Counted from the stretch's first letter, positions 47,571-60,029 are shown. The stretch: 64,000 nucleotides of DNA from Endothia cerciana (GCA_026119935.1 JALRMH010000018.1:558001-622000); one strand, 5' to 3'. Notes: a model not told the origin generated them from the letters alone. A program made the numbers and translations.

Positions 47571-49158
47571 ATGGCGCGTCCCAAGAAGGCCGACGAGCAG
47601 AAGCAGCTGGCCCCGGCCATGCAGCCTCACCCTCAGGCCCACGTCGCCCCAGCTCCCATCCCTCCCGTGCCCGCTGCGCCGGTCATGAACCCTCAGGGCC
47701 GCACCATCGATGTCGGCAACTTCATCCGTGTCAGGGACAGCGTACGTTTTGTTACCCGTTTACCCACCTGCCACCTCACCCCTCCCGCAATCCTCCCCAC
47801 GAGCGAGCCCAGGTGGAGGTTTCCTAGCAGCCCTTCCCACCACCAGCCCGCCAGGTCAACCCACCTTACATACCCAGCGGCACGTTCGCTCACTACCCGC
47901 CCCTCACCCTCACCCTGACCTCATCATGTATATGGATGGCATTATCCCGCCTCACGCATCTACATCACCAAAACCCCATGGCCAACCTCCTCTCTTTTGT
48001 ACCACCGCCCGCCCTCGCACAGTCTGAGAACCTCAGATTCCCAATAGCTCACGTGATCACGCTGCGACGTCACTGTGCCAACGCGAAGACGTCCTATGTC
48101 TGTCGATGCACTGCGGCGCGCGCCCCCCCCCCCCCGGGTCGCGCGTCGGTAGCTCAACCCTGCGGGTCCCATAACATGAACAGCTCATGGGCCCGTAGAT
48201 AACCTCAGCGCACCCTCATCGGCCCGAGTCGAAAATGGAAGACGAGACCATGCCTGAGAACCCTGATTTGCTGACGCCACCAACAGGTCTACTCGCGCCT
48301 GACCACCATCCAGGGCATAATAGGATCATTTGCGGCGGACTACCTCACGCAGACCAACCTCCTGCTGGGAGAGCCCACCCTTCTCAACGGCGACGATGTT
48401 CTCAACCAGAACCTGGAGAACCTGCTCAATGTCCAGCCCGTTGCTGCTCCCATGCCCATACCCGTCCCCGCCGTCGATGAGAAGAAGGAGCGCAAGAAGC
48501 GCCAGCATGACCCCAACGCTCCCAAGCGCCCCCTGACCCCTTACTTCCTCTACATGCAGACCGCCCGTCCCATCATTGCTGCGGACCTCGGTGACGGAGT
48601 CCCCAAGGGTGCCGTCCAGGAGGAGGGCCAGCGCCGCTGGGCCTCCATGTCCTCCCAGGAGAAGCTGGTCAGTTCCCAACCCGTGCCCCGTCAGGCCCAG
48701 TGACTAACGCACCATACCAGGGCTGGAACCAGGCCTACCAGTACAACCTGCGCCTGTACAATGCCCGTGTCCACTCGTACAAGGCCGGCAACCTGAGCGC
48801 CAAGGAGATGTCCGACGAGGAGGCCGTCCGCTACTGCGAGGAGTTCAACATCCCTATGCCCCCTGTCGGCGGTGTTGAGGCCGATCCTGTCAACGACAGT
48901 GCGGCCATCGCCGAGCAGCTGCAGCACCATGCCCCTATCCCAATCCATGTGGAGGAGCCGGCCGGCAAGACGCCCAAGGCCAAGGGGTCGCGCAAGCGGA
49001 AGAGCGAGGTCGAGCCCGCGCAGGTCACCCCTGCGGCGCCCGCTGCTGGTGCTGCCAGCCCGGACAAGAAGCGCAAGAGGACATCTGCTAAGCCGGTAGA
49101 GCAGCCCGAGAAGGATGAACCCAAGAAGTCGGGACGCAAGAAGGCTAAGAGCGGTTAG
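47571..49158 (+). CDS. HMG-box chromatin protein
   Basis: Three exons: 47571-47741, 48287-48667 and 48721-49158; 329 aa. The HMG box starts at DPNAPKRPLTPYFLYM (about 132) and is completed by the second splice (SQEKL-GWNQAYQYN), ending near 205. Such boxes bind or bend DNA. Upstream is a conserved helical region (GSFAADYLTQTNLLLGEP) and a Lys/Glu-rich stretch; the C-terminus has several basic nuclear signals (SRKRKSE, DKKRKR, GRKKAK). It lacks a mating-type context and a mitochondrial targeting signal, so a general chromatin factor is likelier than a MAT protein or mtHMG. The first intron is long (545 bp) and contains a 13-C run at 48123-48135. The leader ends in a CCA-rich tract just before the ATG. 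Confidence 0.88.
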
Positions 49159-50196
49159 GCGGTTCCCTCCCAATATGATCATGCTATCGACCCGGCTCTC
49201 TTCCAATCCCAACGATGATACCTCTTTTGTTCGGTGCGGCTCTCGTCCCGTTTTTCTCAGCTATCACAATAGAAAAAAAAGAAAGGGATCAGCTTGTCGG
49301 TCTAGCTCCCTGTCTCGGCGGCAGGCCCGGACCCGACCAATGTCTCTTTCGCCAAACGTCGCAACGGCCAACTTCGTATGTTGGGAACAACCGACAGGGA
49401 AAGCTTTGTCGACGCGACGCGACCCCACCCTCCTGGTCCCCTCAAGAGGCACCCCCAGGCATTCGAACTTCGTCAGCAGAGCCAACGCCGAGCGCGTTGA
49501 CTCGCGTCCTACACAGGACACCCGAGGAAAGTATGGCCATGTTCTTGTGAGGGGGGAGGGGGGTGGCTTCTGCCTTGTGTTATCCTGCCTGCCCTGTATG
49601 ATGTTTTCTTCTTGTTCACTGTGGCGTGCAAATACGGAACCAAGTCCATCTTGGATGGACAGATCTTGGGGGGTGGGGGTGGGGGTTGGCTGGACTACTG
49701 GAAAATGATTTGGTCTGCTGCTTCCCCCGTCTTGACAGCCGACTTGGTCGCGGGGGGAAAGTGTCGACGGCTGGAGTCCGTCCCTCGGCGTGTTTAGTGA
49801 AAGGGCGTATTGTCAAGGTCAGGCAAGGAGTCGGAAAATCTTATGAACTGCTTCTGTAGATTTTGGTTTGGGGGTGTAACTATTACTTGTTCTTTTCAAG
49901 GGAGCACCCCCGGTAGTATGGTCAGGGCCGCAGGCAATAATGAGAATGAACTTTTGAAATTGCGCAACCGAATTGTCCCCATTTGCAAGTGTCGGCGGCG
50001 GCAGCAGCGGTGGTCCTCTCTCTGTCTCTCTCACTCTCTCTCGGGGGCAAGGCTGCCTGCTGGCCTGCGTCGGGGGCCCCCTGAAGGGGCCGTCGAGCCC
50101 TCGCTGGGCAAGACTGTGACGGACTCCCAGGCACTCAGGTACTACAGTAGGTCCCGGCCGGGCGGGGCTGGAGCCCACCAGTGAGTGTGCACTGAA

Positions 50197-50235
50197 GAGA
50201 CGGCGCGGGTTTCGCGCCCGCAAGGTTGCCGTCTC
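50197..50235. repeat. Nested inverted repeat
   Basis: The outer arms GAGACGGC (50197-50204) and GCCGTCTC (50228-50235) are perfect complements. Directly inside, GCGGG and CCCGC pair across TTTCGCG, with AAGGTT as a one-sided bulge. Confidence 0.7.
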
Positions 50236-50415
50236 GGGGCGGTTAGTAGTCTGTATGAACAAAAGAACTACCTGCCCAAGGGCACTATGGGCCACCAGAG
50301 CGCGGCGAGACGGGGGGGGGGGGGGTTCTACTGCGGCGACCGGGGACACAGCACGGGATCCCCCCTTCTTGGGTGGGTGGTGTGGTAAGCCCCTCCCCCC
50401 CTTGGAAGGGGACCC

Positions 50416-50438
50416 AAAAAAAAAAAAAAAAAAAAAAA
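50416..50438. repeat. Poly-A tract of 23 bases
   Basis: Pure A run in a GC-rich setting, about 180 bases after the nested inverted repeat. It could be a retroposon tail, but no pol III boxes or clear target-site duplication were seen. Confidence 0.6.
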
Positions 50439-51721
50439 GCCGGGCCTGGCAGAGAGTAATTCGCAGCCTTATCCCAGAGTCCTTTCCGGGGCTGGCGTCC
50501 GCCAGAGGGGGGGAGGGCCCTGGGATGGGAGCTCGGCTGGCTGGCGCCCTGGGGCCCTGACTGCCTGGGGATTGACCACTCGATGGCTCTAGATTTCTGA
50601 CCAGGTACGTACGGTACGCTGGACGGGAGAGGTATATATACTGTAGGTTGGATTCCCCCCCTCCCCCCCCACCGTCCCCTCACCCTCCCCCTCCTGCTAA
50701 GAAGACAAACAGGGCTGTCGGAGCACCCCCCAGACTGTAGAGTACCTATGATTCTCCTTCGGGATCCCCCCGGGAGAAACCTCTTGTAGCACGTGAGTCG
50801 GTGTCTTGGAATTATACGCAAATCGCCTTAGTACAGGTCGGAGAGGACCTTGCATATATGTATGCCAGTAAATGAACCTTCCTAGGACACCTACTTGTTA
50901 CCTAGGTTATATATGCCGGGAGGGGCCTGAGGGACAGGCGCCTGAGCTCCCGCAGGCCGGCCGCCCAGTATTGGCGGCATCATCGCAACAGCCCAAGTCA
51001 ACCCTGCCGGAAGTGCAACATTGAAACGCCGCCTCGGAAGTTAAAGAAGATGGGAACACGGGGGGGGGGGGGAAACAGAGCGGCCGCCGCCATCTGCCCG
51101 TACCGGCCTCGTACCGGGACGGACAGCACCTACAAGCTATACACAGCTGGCGGACCCCCTCGATGCCCCCCCGCTCGAGGTGCATCCCATAGTATGATCC
51201 GGCCTCCCCAAGCTAGCTCTCTCTCTCTCTCTCTGTCCTGTCCAAGGTACCGGTGTCTCCCACAAGCTGGCCGGTTCCTTACGGGAGATTGATGGTAAAC
51301 CTCGCGGTTCCTTGAGGCTCCCCGGCTTGGCCAATGAGAGCACAAGAGCAGATACGGAGCCATGACAGGACTTTGGTTTTGGTGGGGGTGGGGTGGGAGG
51401 TGGTGACATGCCGTTGTCTACCCTGGTACCAAGCAAGCTGTGCAAGGTAGCGCACGCCCCCAGGTCCCCCGGGGGGGGGGTTGTTCGGGGGGGCCCTGAG
51501 GAGGGCTGCCCCTCGCTTGCGAGGCTTAATATCGAACAGGTCCCAACCGGCCCGACAAGGCCAGCGGGTGCTTCTGTTCGTTCCCAACAGCACATGCAGG
51601 GTTTAAACACACGCCCGCCTGCGATACGAGGCTGCCAAGTCTGGGCTCATGCAGGCGGGACCTGTGTGGACGGACGCGCATCCGACAGGACGCTGTTGCT
51701 TCTTCGCATGCGCGCGCACAA

Positions 51722-51747
51722 ACACACACACACACACACACACACAC
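51722..51747. repeat. CA dinucleotide microsatellite
   Basis: Thirteen CA units in intergenic sequence. Confidence 0.92.
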
Positions 51748-52573
51748 GCGACCGACCATCTTGGGGTCCTCCACGTACATGGTGATGATCCCCTGAAGGG
51801 GGGGCCCTGGCTGTATCAGCCCGCAACATAGCATGCCTGGGAGCTCCCCGCGCCCGACCGCCGCCGCCAACGGTACTACCAGTACCATGTGATGTATGAG
51901 GAGAGGGAGGCGGGCCAGGCTTGCGGGGTAGCTGTGGTACCGCTGTGGTGGTAGATGCAATGCCTGCCCCGCCCCGAGCGTGCGCCCTGGCAGGGAGGCC
52001 TTTGTGGGGGGGGGGGGGGGAGGATAAGATAGACAGAGAGGGCTCGGGTTCTAGACCGTTCGAAACGGCATGACCAGCATATTTGCCAAGGCCCAGCGGA
52101 CGCCGCACCGCCTGAACGAGCCTCGCTGACTGACTGACTGACCGACCTGCTGTCGTACCTGCTACGGCGCGCGTGCAGCCTCCCCAGCCCGGGGGTCCCT
52201 GCTGTGCGTGGGTTGTGGGTTGTGGGCTGATGTCTTTTCTTTTTCTCTCTCTCTTTGTTGTTTGTTTTTTAAACTTTACGGGTCCTCACGTACAGGCAGG
52301 CCAGGTAGGGGTAGGCAACAGAAGTACCTAGGGCCCGGGGCCCGGGGGGGGGGACAAAACCAAGAAGAACAAGGCCAAACAAACAAAACCAAGGAAAATA
52401 AAAAAATTAACATGTCTCCTGCCGCGCATTGTGGTGGAGCGAGGCCGCATATGCGCGTGAGTGCTCGGGGTTTACCTACTGTCGCTCCTGGGAAAGGCGG
52501 GGTGGGAGGGAGTGCATGGACGACATGAACTGCACGCGAGAGAGAACGGGTGCGATGTGATGCGTTGTGTGTG

Positions 52574-52679
52574 TTGGGTGGTGGATGGATGGAGGGAGGG
52601 ATGGGTGGATGGGTAATAGTAGATGGATGGTGAATGATGGATGGACGGATGGAGGATGGAGAATGGAGGATGGATGGCC
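52574..52679. repeat. Degenerate GGAT-type minisatellite
   Basis: About 100 bases of imperfect GGATGGAT-like units (GGATGGAT, GGAGGGAT, GGGTGGAT and others), roughly 360 bases upstream of the urease ATG. Confidence 0.8.
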
Positions 52680-53037
52680 GTCGATGAGGGTATTAGTGGG
52701 AGGTCCTCGCCGTCTCCTCCTTATCCCCCAGCCAAGTTCCCACCTCCCCCGTCCTCTCTCCCAGCTGTCTTCCTTCACTCAGAGCCCTCTGGGGGACCTT
52801 GGTCCTCTTCGTTTCCGTCCCCTGAAATTACGTACGCTCTCTTCTACCATATCACTCTGGGACCTCGACCCGCAGACAGATCCTCCCCATACAAACAAAC
52901 ATCTCGAGACTGCCCCCTCCCCTCCCCACCCGCCAGAGCTTCCTGCCGCTCACCAAGGGACGGCCAAGGAAGGGTTCAAGAGGGAGTCGACACTGAACAG
53001 TCCGGCCTGATCACCCCCTCCCCCCCCCTCCAAAAAG

Positions 53038-54696
53038 ATGCATCTTGTTCCCAAGGAGGTTCGTCGAGAAGCCCTCCCCCCCCCTCCCCCCGCGGGCGCC
53101 TCCTGCGCCGCCCTCGCCTGCGGAGCTCGAAGGGCTGGCCCAAGCTCCCTTCCGGGCCCGGCTGCTGCTAACGCGATACCCATCACCGCCAGCTTGATAA
53201 GCTCACCATCTCAACGCTGGGCTTCCTCGCCCAGCGCCGCCTCGCCAGGGGCGTCAAGCTGAACCACTCTGAGGCCGTCGTGAGTTTTCATCACCACCCC
53301 CCACCGGCTCCCGATCCCACCCCATCCCCCCATCTCCTCAGCTCACCTCTTCACAAAGATCTATAAAAAAAAAGACCAAAAAAAAACTCCCCCTCCCCCT
53401 TCCTGTCGTCGGGCACACGAACCACTGACGCGCCCCTCCCCAGGCCCTCATCGCCAACAACCTCCAGGAGCTCATCCGCGATGGCAACCACACCGTCGCC
53501 GACCTCATGACCCTGGGCGCCACCATGCTCGGCCGCCGGCACGTCCAGCCCTCGGTGCCCTCCACCCTGCACGAGATCCAGGTCGAGGGCACCTTCCCTA
53601 CGGGGACCTACCTCGTCACCGTGCACAGCCCGGTGAGCTCCGACGACGGCGACCTCGCGCGCGCCCTGTACGGGAGCTTCCTCCCCGTGCCCGGCCAGGA
53701 CCTGTTCCCCCTGGACCCCGCGGAGTCCTACGCCCTCGAGAGGCAGCCCGGCGCCGTGGTCCCCGTCAAGGCGGCCGGGCCCATCGAGCTGAACCGGGGC
53801 CGCCGGCGCATCCGGCTCAGGGTCACCAGCAAGGGCGACAGGCCCGTCCAGGTCGGCAGCCACTACCACTTCATCGAGACGAACCCGCAGCTGTCCTTCG
53901 ACCGCGTCGCCGCCTACGGCTTCAGGCTCGACATCCCCGCCGGCACCTCGGTGCGCTTCGAGCCCGGCGACACCAAGACCGTCACCCTCGTGGAGATCGC
54001 CGGGAACCGCATCATCCAGGGCGGCAACAGCCTCGCCCCGGGCGTCGTGAGCGCCAGCCGCGCCGAGCAGATCGTCGGCAAGCTCCAGGCCGCCGGCTTC
54101 GCCCACGAGCCGGAGCCCGCCGGCCCCGACGCGGGCCTCGCCGCCGCCGAGGCCTGCCGGATGAGCCGCGAGGCCTACGCCGCCATGTTCGGCCCCACGA
54201 CCGGCGACCGCGTGAGGCTGGGCCTGACCGACCTGTGGGTGCGCGTCGAGCGGGACCTGACAGTGTACGGCGACGAGTGCAAGTTCGGCGGCGGCAAGAC
54301 GCTGCGCGAGGGCATGGGCCAGGCCTCCGGCCGGCCTGACGCGAGGACCCTGGACCTCGTCGTGGTGAACGCCCTGATCGTCGACTGGAGCGGCATCTAC
54401 AAGGCGGACATCGGCGTCAAGGACGGGCTCATCGTCGGCATCGGCAAGGCCGGCAACCCGGACGTCATGGAGGGCGTCACCCCGGGCATGGTCGTGGGCA
54501 GCTGTACGGACGTCATCGCGGGCGAGGGCAAGATCATCACAGCGGGCGGCATCGACTCGCACATTCACTTCATCTGCCCCCAGCAGGCACAGGAGGCCAT
54601 CGCCAGTGGTATCACGACCATGCTGGGCGGTGGCACGGGACCAAGGTATGTGCTGGCCTCACCGACCCGTCCAACCCTATTATTCCCTCATCCCCC

Positions 54697-54733
<37 letters not shown>

Positions 54734-56141
54734 CCTCTCTCTCATCTGCTCACCCCTCGCGCCCCTTCCCAGCGCCGGCACGAGCGCGACGACCTGCACC
54801 CCCGGCGCCAACTACATGCGGCAGATGCTGCAGGCCTGCGACGCCCTCCCCCTCAACATCGGCATCACCGGCAAGGGCAACGACAGCGACCCCAAGGCCC
54901 TGCGGGAGCAGGTCATCGCGGGCGCCTGCGGCCTCAAGCTCCACGAGGACTGGGGCACCACGCCCGCGGCCATCGACGCGTGCCTGGCCGTGTGCGACGA
55001 GCTCGACGTGCAGTGCCTCATCCACACGGACACGCTGAACGAGTCCGGCTTCGTGGAGAGCACCCTCGCCGCCATCAAGGGGAGGACCATCCACACGTAC
55101 CACACCGAGGGCGCCGGCGGCGGCCACGCGCCCGACATCATCAGCGTGGTGGAGCACCCCAACGTGCTGCCGAGCAGCACGAACCCGACGAGGCCGTACA
55201 CGCGCAACACGCTCGACGAGCACCTGGACATGCTGATGGTGTGCCACCACCTGTCCAAGAACATCCCCGAGGATGTGGCCTTCGCCGAGAGCCGGATCCG
55301 CGCCGAGACCATCGCGGCCGAGGACGTGCTGCACGACCTCGGCGCCATCAGCATGATGAGCAGCGACAGCCAGGCCATGGGCAGGTGCGGCGAGGTGATC
55401 CTCAGGACGTGGAACACCGCGCACAAGAACAAGGTGCAGAGGGGGTTCCTCCCCGAGGACGAGGGGACCGGCGCCGACAACTTCAGGGTGAAGCGGTACG
55501 TGAGCAAGTACACGGTGAACCCGGCGACCGCGCAGGGGATGGGACACCTGGTCGGCAGCGTCGAGGTCGGCAGGCTGGCCGACTTCCTGGTGTGGGACCC
55601 CGCGTGGTTCGGGACGAAGCCCAGCCTGGTGGTCAAGAGCGGGTTGATTGCCTGGAGTCAGATGGTAAGTTCATCCCGTCCCAATATTACCGTCATATCT
55701 CATCTCCATCTCAACCCCCTGCGGGCCTCCGCCCCTTCTTCACTCCAACCCCCCCCCCCCTCCTTCCCACCGCCCGTTATGGTTGGTTGGTACTGACGCC
55801 GCCGTGCCCCCCCCCCCCAGGGCGACCCCAACGCCTCCATCCCGACGGTCCAGCCCGTCATCGCCCGCCCCATGTTCGCGCCCCACGTCCCCGGCGCCTC
55901 GGTCCTCTTCGTCTCGCAGGCCTCCATCGAGCACGGAGTCGTCCAGGCGTACAACCTGCGCAAGCGCGTCGAGCCCGTCCGGAACTGCAGGAACGTCGGC
56001 AAGAAGGACATGCGGTACAACGACGCCATGCCGCGGATGCGCGTCGACCCGGAGAGCTACACCGTCGAGGCGGACGGGCGGGCCTGCACGGCCGAGCCGA
56101 GCACGGAGCTGCCGCTCGCGCAGAGCTATTTCGTGTACTAA
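53038..56141 (+). CDS. ure1: Urease, single-chain eukaryotic type
   Basis: Five exons: 53038-53058, 53193-53279, 53444-54645, 54773-55664, 55821-56141; 840 aa, the usual fungal/plant length. It hydrolyses urea to ammonia and carbamate in the cytosol with a two-nickel centre. It has the gamma, beta and alpha segments in one chain. Visible residues: nickel ligands H409 and H411 (GGIDSHIHF), carbamylated lysine K492 (GLKLHEDWGTT), the HTYHTEGAGGGHAPDII block, and the flap C594-H595 (MVCHHLSKN). Exon 1 encodes only MHLVPKE, and its donor GTTCGT is weak, yet the join to LDKLTISTLGFLAQRR matches other ureases. Intron 3 is mostly a CT repeat and intron 4 ends in a 12-C tract before the acceptor. Third positions are almost all G/C. 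Confidence 0.95.
54698..54729. repeat. CT microsatellite inside a urease intron
   Basis: About 16 CT units forming the polypyrimidine part of the intron at 54646-54772. Confidence 0.92.
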
Positions 56142-57423
56142 GAGGAGGGGGGGGAGGCGGCGAGATGAGAGGGCGGATGGACGGATGGATGGGCATATCT
56201 GCAAGGAGAGGAGGAAGGGGGGGGGGGGTTGGTGGGGCTAGGATGTCCAGCTTTGTTGATATCTGATGCGTCATAATGAATCTGCACGGGGGGTTTGGAC
56301 TCACGCGGGCGGTCTGATTTTTGGGAAGTTGACGGAAGAGGGGACACTCACACGAGGAAAGGGGACTTATGATCTGGTCTGGTCTGGTCTGGTCTGGTAT
56401 GGCCTACTTGCTTTTGGTTTGGATACGTACTGGGCGCAGCCCATCCAGCCGGGTGACCGCGGGATGCTGGCTGTCGTAATGCATTAGACATCCTGAGAAA
56501 CTCATTCGACCTTCACCCTTCTCCTCCCCCTACCCCTACCCCCCCCCCAAAACCCGACCGGTGGTGTTTACGGCCACATCGTGAACCCGCCTCCCGGGAC
56601 CCCCGGGGCGGTATTGATGAGCGGATGTGGCCTCCCGGCCTCAAGAGAGCTCCGCGGGCCTGCGGTCGGGTGTTTATGAGGTGCTAAAAGAGCCGTCTGC
56701 ATCCGGCGAGGGCGGGCGGGCTCCTCGACCGCACGCGATCTGCCGGAATGAGGGCTGCTGGCTAGGTGGGAAAACCCCCCACAGGCGTGTAGGAGCCATG
56801 CTGGGTGGCACACACACACACACACACACACACACTCTCTCTCTCTCTCTCTCTCTCTACCCTTTGTTCTCGTGGCCAGGACTCGCTAGTGAGGACTGAA
56901 TGTTTGTCCCTCGTGCAACCAGGTCGAAATTACATGAATTCTTTCCTTTTCTGACGAGACCCTCCTGCGCAGGTCCAAAACTTCGGGTATCTCGTGTTGA
57001 CTGCTGTGAAGACAGAAAAGGAGAGCGGGAATAACAACGAATGGCTCGATCTATACAGGGGAGTATCATCAACAAGCCAAAGAGAGAAACAAAAAAGGGA
57101 AAGAGGAAGAAAGAAAGAGAGAAGAAACCCCCCCCCCCCCAACAAAAAAAACCCGCCTTCTCAAAGCGCCTTATTTGCCCCATGCTAGATCCCGATTTCA
57201 TTCGTCTCAACAATTTGCGTCCTGAACACCGTGCAAGCGACGACCGGTCACAAGAAGGAGACCGTTATAGACCAAAGGAACCGCGCACGAGAGGACCCAG
57301 GGCGTAGGTCCGCCCCCTCCCCCCTCCAGAACCTCGGCGTGCACTACACACTCCTCCACCCGTCGCGTTCAAGCAGTGGAGAGAAAGAAAAGAAAAAAAA
57401 GAAGAAAAAAAAAGGAAAGGGGA
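56142..57423. other. Spacer between convergent urease and membrane-protein genes
   Basis: Holds both 3' regions, a G-run (56217-56228), a GGTCT array near 56374-56398, a compound CA/CT microsatellite, a C-run (57128-57140) and A/G-rich tracts. No gene seen. Confidence 0.6.
56809..56858. repeat. Compound CA/CT microsatellite
   Basis: A CA array passing directly into a CT array. Confidence 0.95.
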
Positions 57424-59202
57424 TCAAGAAGACTCGATGAACATCCCTCCCCCGTCCTTCCCCCTCGCGATCACCTCGCGGACGCGGTCTTTCTCCACCG
57501 CCCTGATGCGCGCCCTCGCGTCCTCCAGCCTCTCGACGCTGCGGTCGATGGTCTCGATGTGCACAGTCAGCGACACGGGCCCGTCGCCGCAGCCCGCGCA
57601 GGTGTCGGTGTTCCTGGGATCCCTGACCTTGTCGCTCAGCTCCCTCAGCCCGTGCCGGATCTTGCTCAGGTCCCCGATGAGCTCCGTGACCTGGGTGACG
57701 GCCGTGGCCCTGTGGGCGTCGACGCGGCCCAGCAGCCTGAGCTGGCTGGGGATGTCGCGCGTGTACTTGCTGTTGGCCGTGAACATGCGGAAGAGCGCCA
57801 GCAGCATGTTGCCCTGGGCCAGGTCGCGGACGCCCTGGGACGTGCGCACGACGTAGTCGTTGATGTGGTCCAGGTGGTTATCGGCGGTCTTGAGCGTCTG
57901 CAGCACCCCGTGCGCCTCGTCGATGAGCCTGCCGATCTTGTCCGACACCATGGCGGTGTGCTGGACGTACTTGTCGAGCAGGCTCCGCTCCGAGAAGACA
58001 GCGGGCTGGAACGGCGCGAACAGCCAGGCCACGGCGTCCAAGACCCACCCGTGGCCCTCCTGCTCCGCGGCAACCAGCCCTTCTAGGTACCGCGACATCC
58101 AGCGGTTGATGCTGATGATCGAGTCGACGGCCCCGCTGACGTGCACGTTGAAGCTCATCAGCTCATCCGCGGCGGTCTCCGCCGCCTCGATGAAGCCGTC
58201 GAACTCGAGGATCAGCTCCTCCTTGCCCTTGAGCTGCGAGTGGCGGACCATCGTCCTGAGGTCGCGGACCGCGCTAGAGCTGTGCCCGATCTCCCAGGGG
58301 AGGCTGACGCCGTCGGCGGACTTCTCCAGGACGTCCTCGAAGCTCTCCTGTACGCCCATGAGGCTGTCGAACTCGAGGGGCCTCCTGGGGCTGCCGCCCG
58401 TGCCGGGGGCTGAGGGGCAGAAGGGCAGGTCAACGACGTAGCTGAGGCCCGGGATGCTGCACACCGGCGAGAGCGCGGCGTAGAGGGAGTGGGTGAGCCA
58501 GTTGGACGCGAGCATGAGCGCGGCGAAGACGAGGTAGATGGCGAGCGCCGCGGCCAGCGGCTTCTGCGCATACCGGAGGGCCATGCCCACGACGCCGAGG
58601 CTCCAGGCGAGGATCTCATACAGCGCTTGCGGCAGCGAGGTGGAAAGGCGCTGCCCGAACGAGGGCGGCGGGCCCGGGTCGGCGAATATGGATGCCGGGG
58701 CGGGCGGCCTCTGTCTGGCCGGGTTTGCGCCCCGCCGCTGTCGGACATTCGCCTCGTCGCCCGGCCTGACGATCCGTGCTGGACCCGCCGGCGGTGTGCG
58801 CCGCGGGCTGTCGACGTCGATACGGGGCATGTAGAACTCTAGATTTGGTGGCCGGCTGCCGTTATCCTGTGCCCGCGGCGGCCGCCTCACGGCGCCGGGC
58901 ACTGATGGCTGGAAGGGCGACCTCATGATGACCCTCTCGTCGTCCGCCCTGGTGATGAAGTCCTGGATTGAGCTGTTGTCCTGGGAGCCCCCGATGTTCC
59001 AGTCCCCGTTGGACTGTGACGACAGGCCCGAGAGCTGTGAGAGGTTGGAGAGCTGCGAGGGCCCGCCGCTGGACAGCACGACATCGTCGTCGAGGAACTC
59101 GTCGGGGACGATCGACGTGTCGAAGCTGTCGTGCTCGCCCTCGACCATGCGCCACGACGTCTCGACAGGAGGCTGCTGCCTCCTCGTCCTGGGGTGGCCC
59201 AT
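57424..59202 (-). CDS. Fungal membrane protein of unknown function
   Basis: Single exon, 592 aa from the ATG encoding MGHPRTRRQQPP; the frame is open further upstream but has no better start. The first 190 residues are disordered (Ser/Asp/Arg/Pro-rich, with repeated SQLSNLSQLSGLSSQS). Two hydrophobic segments follow: ALYEILAWSLGVVGMAL and LAAALAIYLVFAALMLASNW. The rest is predicted helical and soluble, with FNVHVSGAVDSIISINRWM, DNHLDHINDYVVRTSQGV, and a CAGC pair near the C-terminus. This looks like a conserved Pezizomycotina protein, possibly of the ER or nuclear membrane, but I recognise no named family. Very high G/C in third positions. Confidence 0.75.
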   Translation of the reverse strand: MGHPRTRRQQPPVETSWRMVEGEHDSFDTSIVPDEFLDDDVVLSSGGPSQLSNLSQLSGLSSQSNGDWNIGGSQDNSSIQDFITRADDERVIMRSPFQPSVPGAVRRPPRAQDNGSRPPNLEFYMPRIDVDSPRRTPPAGPARIVRPGDEANVRQRRGANPARQRPPAPASIFADPGPPPSFGQRLSTSLPQALYEILAWSLGVVGMALRYAQKPLAAALAIYLVFAALMLASNWLTHSLYAALSPVCSIPGLSYVVDLPFCPSAPGTGGSPRRPLEFDSLMGVQESFEDVLEKSADGVSLPWEIGHSSSAVRDLRTMVRHSQLKGKEELILEFDGFIEAAETAADELMSFNVHVSGAVDSIISINRWMSRYLEGLVAAEQEGHGWVLDAVAWLFAPFQPAVFSERSLLDKYVQHTAMVSDKIGRLIDEAHGVLQTLKTADNHLDHINDYVVRTSQGVRDLAQGNMLLALFRMFTANSKYTRDIPSQLRLLGRVDAHRATAVTQVTELIGDLSKIRHGLRELSDKVRDPRNTDTCAGCGDGPVSLTVHIETIDRSVERLEDARARIRAVEKDRVREVIARGKDGGGMFIESS

Positions 59203-59961
59203 TCTTTCCTGGCCGGACCTGTGGATGCTGCAGAGGGCGGGGAGAGACGTCGCCGGCAACAAAACGACTTGGTATCGTGCGGTAAATGTCCCGGTGTCAC
59301 CTGGAGCGCAGGCGCCGTGCTTCTTAAGGCAGAGAAGGGGGGGGGGGAAGGTGTGTGAACGGTGGGAGCGCCCGCGCAACGACGTGTCTAGCCCAGCTGA
59401 TTCGAGTCGGGCCAGACAGAGAAGGAACAACACCACCAAAGGGGCAGATAAAGCTCGACAGTCACGGCACCACGCAGGCCCAAATAACACAAACAGGATC
59501 CTGGGGAGAATGCGCGTCGGGTGGAGTGGCGAGGCGAGGCGCGATGTCTGCCTGTGTGCGGGCCCTGGTACCACCGAGCGAGAGAAGAGCGCGTATCAGT
59601 CGATGCAAGCCAGGCGTGGAGCAAGTGGATCAGCAGGTATGCTGGTAAATAGCAGGGTGAGTCACGGCGTGGTAGGCAGCCTCGCAGGTAGACGCCGCGA
59701 GGGTGAGTATCGAAACGATCAGTCTCGCCTTCTTTGCTCTTGACGAGGCGACGTTCATATTGGAGGCGGTCATGATATGTAACGGTCGAGAGGGAGGGCC
59801 GTCCACACCCAAGGCCAGGATGGCACCTCTCGAGGGGGGAGAGGGATGACGTGTGGGCTGTGGCGGGTGGTGATCTGGACCCCCTGTCATTGTGGTCCCT
59901 ACTGCGCTGGTATGTACTCTGTACGGTGGGCCCCAGTCCCCGTCCCTTGCCTGCTACTACC

Positions 59962-60029
<68 letters not shown>

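Larger units (their letters stand above)
49159..53037. other. Long intergenic region upstream of urease
   Basis: No supportable gene. Notable content: a nested hairpin and a 23-A tract (separate entries), G-runs (50312-50325, 51060-51072, 52006-52020), a CA array (51722-51747), and a degenerate GGAT minisatellite. Open frames on either strand are low-complexity. Confidence 0.6.

Noticed and set aside
53351..54568. Antisense open frame of 405 codons over urease
   Set aside because: A shadow of the G/C-rich third positions of urease; Asp/Val/Gly/Leu-biased and without domain features.
53507..56266. A 919-codon urease-like frame read straight through
   Set aside because: After 54645 it runs into the CT-repeat intron and then a wrong frame rich in Arg/Pro; the spliced model restores the urease nickel ligands.
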